A DNA stretch of 64,000 nucleotides from Whitmania pigra (taxonomy: Eukaryota; Annelida; Clitellata; Hirudinida; Haemopidae): assembly GCA_021613335.1 (NCBI GenBank), contig JAJTWR010000159.1:1289501-1353500 (forward strand), given 5' to 3'. Position numbers and translations under genes: made by a program. Below are positions 17,432 to 38,400 of the stretch, piece after piece. The notes under the pieces are model-generated. The model saw only the letters and a list, made by a program, of their open reading frames with translations. It did not search any database and was not told where the DNA came from. How positions within the stretch are numbered: the stretch's first letter is position 1; every line of letters starts with the position of its first letter.

Positions 17432-17944
17432 ATGCTGCTTCCATTTATTCGCTTATTTCAAAACATTATTTGGGTTTTAATCATTTTTACTGTTATTATC
17501 AAACACAAGAAAATAACAAAGTTGCATTTAAAATTCAAAGTAACAAAAAACAACAACAACAAAAAGCATACACTTTCACGTCCAAATCATCGAAGTTACG
17601 CAATCGCCTTTAACGAAATAAAGAAAAAAGCAACATACAATCTTACTTTGTCGTCCGATTTATTAATCACTAACTTCATACTTCATGACGTCATAATTCA
17701 ACGAAGTTGTGATGATGATGATGACGACGACTATGAACATTTGATTGTTCGCAAAACTTTCGTCTGGATCATACAGCAAATCAGTGACTGCATGAGAAGA
17801 TCGGACGATGATGATGATGATGATAGTGATGATGATGACAGTGATGGTGATGATGGTAGTGATGGTGATGATGATGATGATGGTGAGAACAATGACATGA
17901 TAATACATCCACCAATTGGAGGTTTTATTTCCATCCTTAAATGA
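17432..17944 (+). CDS. Unrecognised ORF with hydrophobic N-terminus and Asp-rich tail
   Basis: 170 codons. The start at ATG 17432 follows a TATA-like box at 17320. Residues 4-23 form a hydrophobic segment (PFIRLFQNIIWVLIIFTVII) followed by lysines, as in a signal anchor. The middle is Lys/Asn-rich. From about residue 94 onward, two poly-Asp runs are encoded by GAT microsatellite. The last 16 residues are ordinary again. About 110 codons outside the repeats stay open, which is notable here, but the microsatellite itself cannot create stops in this frame. No family is recognised. It may be a lineage-specific small membrane protein or a chance ORF. Confidence 0.25.
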   Translation: MLLPFIRLFQNIIWVLIIFTVIIKHKKITKLHLKFKVTKNNNNKKHTLSRPNHRSYAIAFNEIKKKATYNLTLSSDLLITNFILHDVIIQRSCDDDDDDDYEHLIVRKTFVWIIQQISDCMRRSDDDDDDDSDDDDSDGDDGSDGDDDDDGENNDMIIHPPIGGFISILK

Positions 17945-18784
17945 GAAGAAATGTTCAGAAATGGAAAGTTTTTGAAGGAGAACTTGATAAGGATGCTGAC
18001 GTTGGATCTGTCATTTCGAGATAATTGTCTTCAGGAAAATTACTTCTCGTGTGCCTGTGTGTGTGGGCACGTGTGGGCTCGAGTTGATATCGAAGTGGTG
18101 GAGGGGCTTTCCAAAGGTTGAACTCGATGAACCTTGACCCGGGATTTTGAGGAAAAAATTTGAAAATCCTTCGTTGAATGAGCCTGGAGAACACGTTTTC
18201 CAAGTTATTTCCACGTTTTTCCAATTACACCACGTGATTCCCTCCGTCCAATCAGGGGCGGATATGCTCTAGGCGCCGATTTATTATTTGTAAGGGATTG
18301 TTGTCTTTTATACGAGATGACAGTGAGTCACTCATTTCAGAGATGAGTGAAAGAAGATCTTCACTCGGAACAACTGACATCCACCCATCCGTGGTTCATC
18401 TCCCCATTCATGCATTTTCTATCCGCGCATGTAATTTTCATCTAAACATGCATCACATAGCAATCCATACCTAACCTAGCCACACATCTTCTATTAGCAA
18501 TGTACTTTCCATCCTTGCTTGTATTTTCTACCCATCCATGCATCATCCATCCATCTATCCATCCATGCACCGTTCATTCGTCCATCCATGCATCCATGCA
18601 TAGCTCGCTCACCCATCGGCCACTCACTCAACTAATCCCCAGCACAATCCCTTTCATTAAATGCCACTCACATTCTCTCCAGCAATCGGATTATCACCCC
18701 TGGTAACGCGTGTGTGTCAGTCATGCGAATACTTTCCTTGCGTTCGGATACTTTATTTCATTATCATTGTGATACCGCACCGTC

Positions 18785-19088
<304 letters not shown>

Positions 19089-19205
19089 CGAGTAATTGTC
19101 CAATAAATTGAAACAAATAAATCTACATTTCATAACGATGACGTTATCGCTTAGTTCTGAGATGGTCATAGAAAGACCATTGAAGAATGTTTATTGCTTG
19201 TGTGC

Positions 19206-19640
19206 TCATCATCACCCTGGTACGCCCCCGCATCGTCATCATTATCTAACTATGACCTCATCATCATCATCATTATCCTCGTAGTTGTCGTCATACTCTT
19301 TTTATCATCATCATCATCATCATCATCATCGAATATCACAACATCATAATCATCGCCACGGTCATCATCATCGTCATCGTCGTCGTCCTCATCCCCATCG
19401 TCAACATCATCACCGTCATCGTCGTCATCTCCAGCAGCGTAGTAAGCTTTCATGCTGATTAGTCACGTGAATATCTTCTTCATTAATGTTCGTTCGTCTG
19501 TAAGAATGATTATTTTCGCGCGCCTTTCTGAGATATTTTGCTTTTTAGAGGGAATATTTTTTAAATTTTCAAAGGAAATAAACGATAACGCAATCATCAT
19601 CATCATCATCGTCGTCGTCGTCTCTATCATCAGCATCATC
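19206..19640 (+). repeat. Interrupted (ATC)n tracts
   Basis: ATC runs at about 19257-19275, 19301-19332, 19362-19430 and 19592-19625, mixed with GTC. ORFs with Asp runs or Thr/Met runs here are artefacts. Confidence 0.85.
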
Positions 19641-22640
19641 CGCAACTACTATCATCACCTGATAGAAGAAATAGCGTCGCTTGTGTGATTGTAATGAGTG
19701 AGAAAACATGTGTGCAATGGAGTGATGAATTCATTTAAATATCAATAAACAATTCCTGCTCATTAGCGCCATCTTCGGGGACTTCAATAAAATTTCATCA
19801 GCAGGTTTTAAAACCTTTATAAGGGTGTCATCACCTCACCTCGACACCCGCTATTATTAATAAATAAAGTTCTAGTAAAACAATAATTAATCTCATTAAT
19901 AATATAAATAATAATAATTAAATTATATTTGTAATTATAATAATACTTTTAAATAATATTTTCATTAGTTATTGTCAATTTCAATTATTATTATTATTAT
20001 TATCATTTCATTTTAAAAAGCAAATTCCTGTCACAAACACAGAACAACCTGGTTATGAACACTGCTGTATTTAAATGAACCTTATTTGCATAATGACAAT
20101 AAAATCATCGAACATCGAACTGCTATGATTCTTTAATTTATCACACAGCATTAAGAACATTATAATAATAAATAATTTATCATCCACATCATGACTATGA
20201 CCATCGACGTAATTAGCATAATCGTATCATTATCATCACAACTCATCAAGAAACTTCAATAACCGAGTGAGATCAAAGCAGATCTTCTGATGATCCCGTT
20301 AAGGCCTCAAGACAAGTCATTTGCATAAATGCATTATTAATGAGCTACCAATTAACCGCTCCACTTCCTGAGAAAGCATTGCAAAGACATGGAACATAAT
20401 AATGAACTTCCCCAGAAATAACTTAACGAACATTAATATTTAACGGGTTATGTCACAGGGCATAGTAAAATGCTAATTAGTTTAGTGGGCAGGTGATAAT
20501 AAATTAATTAATTTCATTCATCCGTTCATTCAGTGTTGCTTGTCTTTCGTTCAATTCTCCCGAGGAAGCACATGTTCAGAACATCGGCAGCACTCCGATG
20601 AAATGAAAGTTGTCTTAAAAATAAACAAATGAAATAAATAATTAATTAAACTAATAAATAATGATTAATAATTTAAATTTATTAATAATCTAAATCATCA
20701 TGCAAATAAATATTATACCCTGAAATAAATGAATGTTTTAGGAAAATTTGAATAATCACTGGAAAAATGTGCATGGATTAATGAGTAATAATCTTAAATC
20801 GAAAAATCACATTAAAATTAATTACGAATGTTTTATATTTAATTTGTAAATAATTACAAATGCATTGTTTTAATTTGAAAATAATTACGAATGTATTGTT
20901 TTTAATGCTGCATCATGATGACGATGACAAGAAATTATTTGAGATGGTATGAATTAATAAATGAAAGTTAATCATTTAATTCATAATTAAACATGTTCAG
21001 TCACAACTATCGAGTGCGATGTCTTACACAATTTAATTGAATAAATACACAATTTATTTTTAGAAGTCAACTGAAATAATTATTGAATAATTATATTTCA
21101 CGACTTGCTGATTAACATTATAATTATAATATATTACATATATTCATATAAAATTAAACCTTATTTTGTAATTTTTTAAATAACGATTTTGAATTATTAA
21201 AAATACAGATAAAAAAAAATTAAAAATAATAATTTGTAAAAACTAAAATTAAAATTATTAAATATTAAAACCAAAATAATTAATTAATTTAATTGTTATG
21301 TTAATAATATTTTAAATGATAATAAGTTTAATTAAACGATAAAATGAATTACAAATGTTTGATGTGCATTGCATGATATGGAATTAATAGTATTTAATCA
21401 TAAATTAATTCAATCTATTACTATAATTATTATCTATTACATTTCTTACCCTAAAAATAATAGAATATTATTCAATTATTATTATTATTGTACTACTTAC
21501 ACAATTACATAATAGAATATCATAATATTATTATTAATGTATTACTTACATCATTACAAATAATATGATATTATAATATTAACATTAGTATACTACTAAC
21601 ATCACTGTGAATAATATTGCATTACAATATTATTTTGATTATTTTATCCATTATCATTAAATTTATTTGTTCATTTACAAATATCTCTCGAATATAATTT
21701 TTTTAATGTGATTGTGATATCAATGATATTATTTATTCAGACATTATTTTACAACATTTTTATGAATATTTATAAATAAACTTATCTGATAGCTTATAAA
21801 TACCATTGGAACATACATTTTATCAATAATGTATATTATAACATTTATTCAATGATGAATTATCTAATATAATGTAATATAATATTGGCTATTTCAAAAA
21901 TGTTGAATTTATACAAAAAATATGTTGCGCATACATTCAACTCAGCCACATAAAGTTTTAAGCAATTTCCATCATATTGCCTCAATTAAATTATTTTAAT
22001 ACTAATTTCTTAATAATAATTTAAAATCTTTGCATAAAACAATATAATTTTACAATAGAAATTATTACTTTAAAATTATTTAAGAATATTATGTAAATAT
22101 TTAAATGAATTCTGTACAGGTAAATTAAATCATGTTTTGAAAAAAAAATAATCTTTAAAATTTAATATTTATAATAAATATATATTTGTTTTTATTTTAA
22201 AATGTTCCACTTTTTATTTATTATATTATTTTCTATAAAACTGTTCCATATAATATATAATAATTAATAAATAATAACTAAAACAATAAATAATATATCA
22301 TAATGTATAACAAGTAATAAATACTATATAATATATAATAACGTATAATAATTTAAAAATAAAAATTATAAATTATAATGTTTAATAATTACAATTCCTT
22401 CCTCAACAATATCAAGGAATAAAATGAATGATTATACATTTCTAATAATTGCAAGTGTAACAACATTACATAATGAGTAAACTACATAATAATAATAATA
22501 ATAATAATACAGATAATATAATATAATTTTATTATTTGTAATAAAAAAATGTAATGCAATATATAATACATAATTACATCAGGTATAATAATATAATATA
22601 AAAAATAATGTGTAATTATTACTTCAACATGTGCGAAATT
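19640..22640. other. Intergenic, mostly AT-rich, no gene seen
   Basis: A GC-balanced part at 20040-20420 includes two POU octamer-like ATTTGCATAA words (20088 and 20328). The rest is very AT-rich. No exon was recognised. Confidence 0.35.
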
Positions 22641-22865
22641 GACAATTAAATACAATCTCTAGATTAATATCTAATTCCTGTCAGACGCTGCATGGATGCG
22701 TGCGCAATGCATTGATGAATATAAAGTGAATGGATGCATGAGCAATGCACGTGCATGCATAATGCAGGAAAGGACACGAGAGACCTCCTTGAAATCAAGA
22801 ATTAGAACTGCCTCGACCCCCTACGGATCTAGGCTCGTAATCCCCCCTCTCAAAACAATCTAACT

Positions 22866-22892
22866 TTGATTGATGGATGGTTTCCTAGGAAA
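22866..22892 (+). promoter_or_regulatory. Composite PBC-Hox motif, copy 2, with adjoining palindrome
   Basis: TTTGATTGATGGATGG contains TGATTGATGG and TGATGGATGG. The latter is the known Hox1/PBX (labial/Exd) bipartite consensus. It is followed directly by the perfect palindrome TTTCCTAGGAAA (22881-22892) and then CCACGCCC. It lies about 6.3 kb upstream of the Hox1 start codon, outside any microsatellite. Hox1 genes in flies and vertebrates are autoregulated through such sites, so an autoregulatory element is a reasonable inference. Confidence 0.4.
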
Positions 22893-22929
22893 CTGGCAGA
22901 GCCACGCCCAGTTTTTGGGTGCATTTTGT

Positions 22930-24000
22930 TATTTTTCGAATTTAGTATTTCATTTTGGAATGCTTTCTGTGCATAAAATGTTTTTAATTCATTATTTATT
23001 AATAACACTATTTAACGAAAACAATTACATATTATATTTAATTATGTAGTAATAACAATTAATGTTATATCAATCAAATTATGTTAATGCTTGAAATATA
23101 ATAACAATTAATAACTGACAATGACTGCTTACTTGTATGTAGGTAATAGTTTTAAAATATTTTTAATCATATTTTATTGTGTATATTAGACTGATAATTA
23201 TTTCTTGGATCAGAAATATCATTATGAATTTATTTAATAATTTATGTTATTTTATATTTATATTTATTCAATAGCACTTAATGAAGATAAAAATTACAAC
23301 ATAAATTCTTGCGAAGTATTTATGAAAAGTAATATTGCATGTATTTATCTCAATTTCCTACAAATTAGGTAGTTATAATGTGTTTATCTGAAATATTTTC
23401 ATATTTACTTCTTAATCATTCTATTTGTAAATAAATTTTCATTCAATATTTAATCATTATTCAAGCAATAGTATTTAATTATAACTTATTAATTATCTAA
23501 TCATGGATTAATTAATATTAATTATAAGCTAATAAATATTTTTCTAAATAACATTATAATTTTGTAATGTAATCCTTAAACGGTGAAATATTGATATTTT
23601 ATTCCTTCTTAATGTTTCATGATGTTTCAGTTTCTTCACAGCTTAGGATTTTCATTCAGTTTGAACCTTGCACTGTTGGAAATAAATAAAATAAAATATC
23701 AAATAAGTTTAGTAACAATATTATTAATTCAATAATATTATGAAATAAAATAAAACATTAAATAAGTTCAATAATGATGTTAATTAAATAATATTAAATA
23801 AATAATATTACTAAATAAAATAAAATAGTAATATAGAATCGTATAAAATAATAAATATATAATATAAAAATTGATAATTAGATTAATGAAACAATTGAAA
23901 TGGGCTTCAATCGATGCATACTTTCAATGTTTTATTGTTCCTTACATTATTGTAATATTTTATCGCTTGCAACATACAATCACAATCTCAGAACCTGTGT
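22930..24000. other. AT-rich intergenic, no gene seen
   Basis: No exon or repeat family was recognised. Near-repeats of AATAATATTAAATAA occur around 23700-23830. Confidence 0.35.
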
Positions 24001-24270
24001 ATTGGTGCATTGATGCATTATTGGTGCTTTGGTGCATTATTGGTGCTTTGATGCATTATTGGTGAATTGATGCATTATTGGTGAATTGATGCATTATTGG
24101 TGAATTGATGCATTATTGGTGAATTGATGCATTATTGGTGAATTGATGCATTATTGGTGAATTGATGCATTATTGGTGAATTGATGCATTATTGGTGAAT
24201 TGATGCATTATTGGTGAATTGATGCATTATTGGTGAATTGATGCATTATTGGTGAATTGATGCATTATTG
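24001..24270 (+). repeat. 19-bp minisatellite, about 14 copies
   Basis: The unit is TTGGTGAATTGATGCATTA, perfect through the middle. The first copies differ (GTGCTTTG replaces GTGAATTG). Each unit carries TGATGCATTA, a TGATNNAT-type bipartite PBC-Hox word, and an ATGCAT palindrome. There are no spacers between units. Confidence 0.95.
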
Positions 24271-25171
24271 ATGCTGGATTAACTTCCACTCACCTCTCCT
24301 CCCGCCCTTTCTCCAACTCTGCTGATTCTTTTATTTTTAACGATCATTATCGGGAGTACGATGATTGTGAAGTCGACGATGGTTTTGCTGGTTATGATGG
24401 TTTAATAAATGATGGATATGAATACGATGATGATGCTGATGATTGTGATGATGATGATGATATTTGTGTAATGGCCATCTAATTAATTTGAGTTCCTACG
24501 AGAGCAAATCGAACGAGCGAAAGTGCATTAATTAGTCGTTCGATCGTTTGAATGAATTGTGAATTTCATGCACCATGCACTGCATGGCTCCATATAGCGC
24601 TACACGGAGAAGAAAAGATGGCGTTCTGAGATGGTATTGATTTTTGGGATCGATGTTCTCTCATGATGCAAACGTTGTCATGGTTACCAGGTTTTTACGT
24701 TGGAACCCTGTCATACGATGCCATTCACCATTGTATTGTTCAAACTACTGAGGTAGTAATAATAATAATAATAAGTTGATAAATTGAATCAATTAATAAG
24801 TTAAATAAATTATGCGAGTAATGGCGACTTTAACGCAAGTTCGTCAGATAGTTTGGCAATTGGCACAAGTTTCAGATGAAATATGCTTTCGAACATCCCT
24901 GTTTTATGATGAGATGAGACTTCAAAGACAATCATTCTTATTCAATTCTATTCATTCTCCATTATTATCCAGTGATCCTCCTTTCATATCCAATGATACT
25001 CCATTAATATCCAGTAATAGCTCAATGGTGTCCAATGATATCCAACAATAATCCAACTATTGTCCAATATTATTCAATGATTAATATTCAATAACACCCA
25101 AAAATACTTAACGATAACGATAGTCTAATAATAACCTAGTGAGAGTACAATCATAAACAGTCAACGTAGAG

Positions 25172-25516
<345 letters not shown>

Positions 25517-25893
25517 CGATGACGTCATCTTCAATTCGAGAGCAAATGTGTCATTTCCTTCGCTGGAAGAAATCTTAAAGCGATTCTCGGAGACGTTTTG
25601 CAATAATCCCATCGGATGAGGTTTAATGCATTTAATAATTTAATATTATTTAATTATTTAATAATTTAATATTATTTAATGTTATTGAATTATTTAATGT
25701 CATTCAATCATTTAATATTATTTATTTACTACTATTTATTCATTTCATGTTTTACGGTATTTAATTAAATTAGTAACGAAGTAACAAATAAGATCATAGG
25801 AAACATGACAACATCTGCGACATTCTTTTGAATTTTTACATCCAACGAAAACTCAACGGAGAAGTTGTGTGGAGTGCAATAAGAAGATGGGAT

Positions 25894-26275
25894 CGATGGA
25901 TGGATGAATGGAAGGATGGAATGATGGAATGATGGATGGATGAATGGATGGATGGGATGGGTGATGGATGGATGGTGGATGGATGGATGGATGGATGGAT
26001 GGAGGATGGATGGATGGATGGATGGATGAATGGATGGATGGATGGATGGATGGATGGATGGATGGATGGATGGATGGATGATGGATGGATGGATGGATGG
26101 ATGGATGGATGGATGGTGGATGGATGGATGGATGGATGGATGGATGGATGAGTGGATGGATGAATGGATAGATGATGGATAAATGGGATGGATGGATAAA
26201 TGGGATGGATGGATGGAAAAATTGTCGGATGGATAAAAATATGGATGGATGGAAAAATTGTCGGGTGGATAAAAA
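25894..26275 (+). repeat. (ATGG)n array, about 380 bp
   Basis: GGAT/ATGG tetranucleotides, regular in the middle and degenerate at the ends. TGATGGATGG occurs perfectly at 25930-25939, 25962-25971 and 26079-26088, each formed where a G is lost from the register. HPSIHPSI and MDGWMDGW ORFs are repeat translations. Confidence 0.96.
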
Positions 26276-27827
26276 GATGGAAGAAAGGTTGGAAGGTCTG
26301 ATGAAAGAGATGAACAGTTTCAAAAGAGAAGGCTCGACGAGACGAGCAGCATTTTGGCATTATGAAGCTTCCTCTGTCCAATTTATTTCCAATTTCACGT
26401 TCTCTCCGACGAAATGTTTCAAGCATTTGGAATCCTGCTAAATAGTTTAAAAGTTCCACTTTATTGGCTCTTAATCTCCTCGAGATAAACTCTCTGAAAA
26501 TTTCTCTGCGACCGCAAAAAAAAAAAAAAAATTCCTCCGAAAGATCCGCTTTGATGAACAACGAATTAGAAAATGAAGAGAACTCCGTTGCCATGGAAAC
26601 GAACGCGTAGAAATGGAAGGAAACATCGGGAGGGATGGAATTTCCCAAGCGGTTTATTTAATTGAAGTCTCCGGCAGCGGTGCGCATGTCCAGGGATGGG
26701 CAGGGTAAAATGTCTCCAAGAGAACGCAATGATTCAACAACAAGCATCCATTAAAGGCACAAGTGATGGAACATTGCCTCAAAGAAATGTTTTTTCGAAG
26801 AGGAAACTGATGCCTTTAATATCCGCTCTCGGAGAAGGAGGCTTGCTTTATCATTCAATTCTTATGCTTTCTTATTCAAATCATTCAGCTAATGACAGCT
26901 CGCGATTGGCCCGTGGATGATGACAAATATAATGTTGATGGTGATGATGATGATCATAATAACTGATAATAATAATAATAATAATAATAATCCGAATAAT
27001 AACGATATTTATAATAGTAACAATTACTTCCATGATGATGCTTCAAAATACTAAATAACTAAATAATACCCAGTCCCTCTCATCGTCAATGACAATGAAA
27101 AGGTTTGGAGTTTTCCCGCCACAAGAGTTCCACAAGATGTTGTGACGTGGAAGGAGTCAAAACATGGACATTTGTTCCCAGGCAGTCATTGAGTTCTCCT
27201 TTATTTGGCCTTCAATTTCGAGCCAAAACAGGATATCCATGCTTAAGGAAAGTGAAAACAATTATGGAACTCCGCAGTGCAAGTCGTAAACAAACTCCTG
27301 CCTCGAAAAAAAGAAAGAAAGAATGCTTGGATGGAAGAAAGGAAGAATGGACGGATGGATGAATGAATCTCCTCATTGCAGACCATCCGAGGCTCATCAT
27401 TTATCGCTCCTTCCTTCCTTCTTGGGTTTATTAGTCCAAGGCAGTACAATTTGTTTCAATTAGGCAGACCAAGCTCACAAGCGCACCTATTTCTACTATC
27501 ACATGCGAGCTTATCCGTTCCACCACCATCACCCAAATCATCATCATCATCATCACCTAAAATCATTATCATTGCCATCATTTAAATCATCAACAGCACC
27601 TAAACCATCATAATCCCATGCATAGCTAATTCATCTATTTGCTGTATTTCCAAAAATGACCAGTGATTGAAATGAGTTGAAAGTCGTTGATTGAATCTCT
27701 TCATGCAATCAACTCTTCTTCGTTGTTGAAGTCATTTGAAGAATCATTTTAATTGGAACAAACTAATTACATCGATGAACATTTGATTGATGATGAGGAG
27801 GAGGAGGATGACGACGGTGATGAAATC
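26276..27827. other. Intergenic, mixed composition, no gene seen
   Basis: GC-balanced sequence with a poly(A) run at 26516-26530, an (AAT)n tract near 26968-26990, and a TGACAG (Meis/Prep-like) next to ATTGG near 26894-26911. No exon has a recognisable product. The region may hold upstream control sequence of Hox1. Confidence 0.3.
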
Positions 27828-28099
<272 letters not shown>

Positions 28100-28192
28100 C
28101 TAGTTAATAATAAGTTAATGACTATGACGAAGACGACGACGACGATGTTGATGAAGACTGCACGTGCAGTGGCAACATTGATGCATAGCAGT

Positions 28193-28201
28193 GTGTATAT
28201 A
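28193..28201 (+). promoter_or_regulatory. Possible TATA element upstream of Hox1
   Basis: GTATATATAGG lies about 1 kb 5' of the Hox1 start codon on the same strand, in otherwise GC-balanced sequence just after the (ATG)n array. It could mark the Hox1 transcription start if the 5' UTR is long or contains an intron. The position is the only support. Confidence 0.25.
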
Positions 28202-29192
28202 TAGGAGGCAGAACAAAAAGGAGTCGACAGAAGATTTATTGCCTTGCTTGGTGGGGACTTACATTCGATACTGAAGTATGGAGACCAACCATTCCTCTAT
28301 ATGTACATACGTGTGGATCTCTTCCCATCCGTAGGTTAGTGGATTCCATTTGAACACATCCGCTCTGAATTTATGGCCATTCGTTCATTCGTTCGTTCGT
28401 TCATTCTTTCATTCATCCGACCGACTATTAATTCATTCGCGAGGTTAATCCATTCACTCAATCGCCTAACAATTCACTAATTCATCTCCATCGACGACCA
28501 ATTCATATCCACGTCATTAGCGGACACCTGCGTTACGCAACGCTGATCACATACAGGTGGTAACGACGATGTCTGATCGAGAGTTCAACCCCACCTTTGG
28601 CACATTTATCGTTCCTTCTGCGAGAATAATTGGAAATAAAAATATTATTTCCAATGAATTGTCAACGTATTATTTGCGTGCCTGCTTATTGATTTTCCAG
28701 GCGTCATGGTCCGATGCTTTTTTTTCAGTTGGGCGTGTTTGGTCTCTCATTTATAAATCATTTCTTTATGACCTGCAGTTAAAAGACACAGAGTGCTTGT
28801 CTAATGACCGATAATGGCTTTTGTTCTTTTTGCTGGCATTTCAGAGTCGCAAACAATGAAATGTGAACAGTTTGTGGTGTTTCATCTTCAGACAAACTGA
28901 GCTGCACTGTTTCTTCATCTTTAATGTGGTCGTAAATATTTTTTCAGTTAATTAATTGAGTTTATGAGTTAAGTGTATTTTAAATTTATTTTCGATTTAT
29001 TTTAAACTTTAACTATAAGCTCATTTTAAGCACATTTTAAACAAATTAAGTAGGAACTCGGTAAGAGAAAAGTTGAAGAATATTTTTGAAAACCAATCCC
29101 TCGTTGCACCGTCATGTACCGAAATAACCGAAAGGTATACCTGCTACGCTACTTAATAAGGAAAGAATGAACATTCCAATGTTCAAGGAAGC

Positions 29193-35413
<6,221 letters not shown>

Positions 35414-38400
35414 TGACGAAGACGACGACGACGACGACGAAAATGACGACGATGATGGTGATGATGATTGTTGTTTTTATTATTATTTTATTATTTTTTA
35501 TTCGAAGACTTAGACGGCCATCTCATAGAACGCTTCCTTGAGCTCGGCACAAGTCAGGGTAAAAAGTTTTTGTTTCGCGTCCTTTTCAATCATTTTTGTC
35601 TCCAATGTTCGACTTTCATTGTCTCTTTGTTTTTCTTAACGTTCAAATTGTTATTCGTAAAACAGGGTGTTTTGCTAGCATATATTTACATACGATTTAC
35701 ATGTTTACATGCTGTCTCCCATGTAATGTTATTTTTTGAGACGATTAACATCCAATTTACTTTTGATAAGAAAGGCAACCGTTTTATTTGAAAAGAAATT
35801 GTTATGAAGTCTTGTGTTTTATTAAAACAATGACAAATGTGAGCGCATATTTTGCATGTATTTGTAATCAATTTTAATGTTTTAAAGCGATGCAGTGGAC
35901 GACAGGGTAGTTGAAGTGATTGTTGTTTGCGTTGCACCCAGTAACAGTTCACAACTTTCTCATGATAGACATACTAGAAACTTGTACAAAATTTTATCCA
36001 CTTATTTTTCGCTGAACTCAAAAGAAATTACCTGGCATTGCAACCATTTTTGTGAATAAATTAAATTTTATTTGTCAAGAGTTTTTAATATCAACAGGAC
36101 ATCGATGCAGCCTCAAAATGCTAAATATATATCTATAAAATTAACATTCTGCGACATTCATGGAATTATATATTCCAAATAAATCCTCTAGCTTTAATTT
36201 AATTTTTTAATTTACCTTTAATTAAAATTCATCCACCAAAACATGCTTTTATATTAATTTGTAATTTTAGAGGAACAGTGCAAATTATGGGTGTGCAAAA
36301 TTATGACCGGTCATAATTAAAGTGACGTCATTCATAATTAACGAGCCTTCAAATGTACCGTGGCAATCACAATACTTATTTCCGGTGCGAATCTCTGCGC
36401 ACCCCATTCGCGTCCTTAGAATGTTTGAGCGAGAAGAAATAAAATCTTATAAAGAAGTCTCCAATTCACCGACACGCATGCATGCATTCGGGCTGTCATT
36501 CACTCTCCTGCCGTCCATCCATCAATCCGTTTTCCATTAATTTTATTTTCCGAGAAATTTTTCCTGCTCCGAACTCGATAGACTATGAAGTCCTCGAGGT
36601 GCCATCAATAGAAATGCACGCCTCCAAGAAAAAAGTACTTTCCAATTTAATTGCAAATTTATTCAAAACTCAAATTCTTCCGAGTTCAATTCCTCGGACC
36701 ATGATTAGTTTGTTAGATTTTAAAAATCGTAGCAGGTTTAAGATGATAAATTTCTGTTAATTAATTATTTTATACTATTTAACTAGAACGTTGTAAATAA
36801 AATTTATACTGCAAAATGAGTTTCTTTGAAATCAATAAATTCCACTGACTGTGTCCAATTGAAACGTCTAAAAAAAAACAAAATAAAGCTCCGTTTATAA
36901 AATATAAACATTTGCGACAACATTAAAACATTTTATAACATTTTGGGAAAGTTTTTCAATTATCGAGTTCAAAAACAAAATTCGACAGTTTTCTATCGAC
37001 ATCGAAATTCTGCGTAAATTAAAATGCTCTTTATTTAATTGGAAATATTAAGTTTATAAATGAAATATTTGGCCTCGGCAAACTATCTCCATCAGTGAAT
37101 GCCTAACCTGGTTTCCAAAAGACTCCTTATCTCCACTGATAAGCGGCTGATGCGTGGATGCCACTTTTAGTGACGTGTTTTGCTCTGACCAGTTGGAAGT
37201 TGATATGTACAATTTTAAAAACATATTTTTCATTTACTGCATTAAATTATAGTATTATTACATAAGTTTATTAAACATTTCGAATGCAACAGACCACTAT
37301 TTCTTGGTGGAAAAGAAGTCTCCAAATCGAATTTGTTCTGCTAAAATTTTTAGCATTAATTAATTAAATTCATTTATCAACTTCGCATTGAAATTTTCGA
37401 CAAAGTCAGTAAATTCGTGTTGTTTTCTTATAATCTTTCTTTCTTGAAAATTCAAAAAATTCTTATTTGTCTTGTTCATTAGTAATCTTAAAAGACGGAA
37501 AGATGGACAGGCTTCGAACGCATCAATCACGTTGGTCAATTTCTTTTGAACCGATCCATCAAAGCATCTCTTCACGGAAAATAGGGAAGCGAGACAGGGG
37601 GATGCGCGCACAAAAATCGAAAAGACAAAAAAAATCTTAATCGGCCTCTTATATTTTAAAAGAAACTAGAGTTTTATCCACAGCTTCGATATTTACTTTT
37701 CACCGGGGCTCAATATTACTGAATTAAGACAACATTTGAAAAGTAACATCAGTAAAACTACTTTTTTTTTTTAAAGTACATTCAATTACTTCCTTCACGT
37801 CAGATGAGGTTGTTACGGCGTCCAACCTGTCGAAATTATCTTCTTACTTCTTTAGAGAAAATTGTGCTTCGACTGACAATTAGATTACGCATAGCACGCT
37901 ACATCTACTATTAAATACTCTTATTAACATTTATACGTTATTAATTTCCATCAACTTTTATGTGTAATAGAAGTAATAATTATTCGTCATTGAACCTTTA
38001 ATGTTTCGGAAATGAGCCAGTTTACATGACATTTGCTATCCATAACGCCACCCGGCCAATGATGCGAAGTCCAGTCATGTTCGTTATTTGTAAGACTGGC
38101 CGACAAGTTATCGAGGTCATCGAACCCTCGGCACTGAAGCACTAAAACGACCCAAATCAAAAAAAAAAGTATTACGAGATTAGGTTATCCCGATTTAAAC
38201 CAAACAATCGCACCAGCAACTTCCAAGAGTAAGACCCCAAATACCTCCAATTCCATTTCTCAACCCGCTTCAAAACGCAGATCCAATCAACTGAACCTTT
38301 CACAACATTGTCAAAAATCTCTTACAAACGAGAAACTCTTAGAGTTATGCGGCCCAAAATCAACCAATAAATGCAAAAATTCAAAAATCCATTTGCAACC

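Noticed and set aside
24001..24270. CRISPR-like regular repeats
   Set aside because: Units are directly adjacent with no unique spacers, and this is animal DNA. It is a minisatellite.
25836..26648. 270-codon ORF with HPSIHPSI repeats and its antisense MDGWMDGW
   Set aside because: Most of it is the (ATGG)n array; the flanks show no domain or splice context.
37360..37611. 83-codon minus-strand ORF between Hox1 and UBE2Q
   Set aside because: No recognisable motif, no splice partner; length is within chance.
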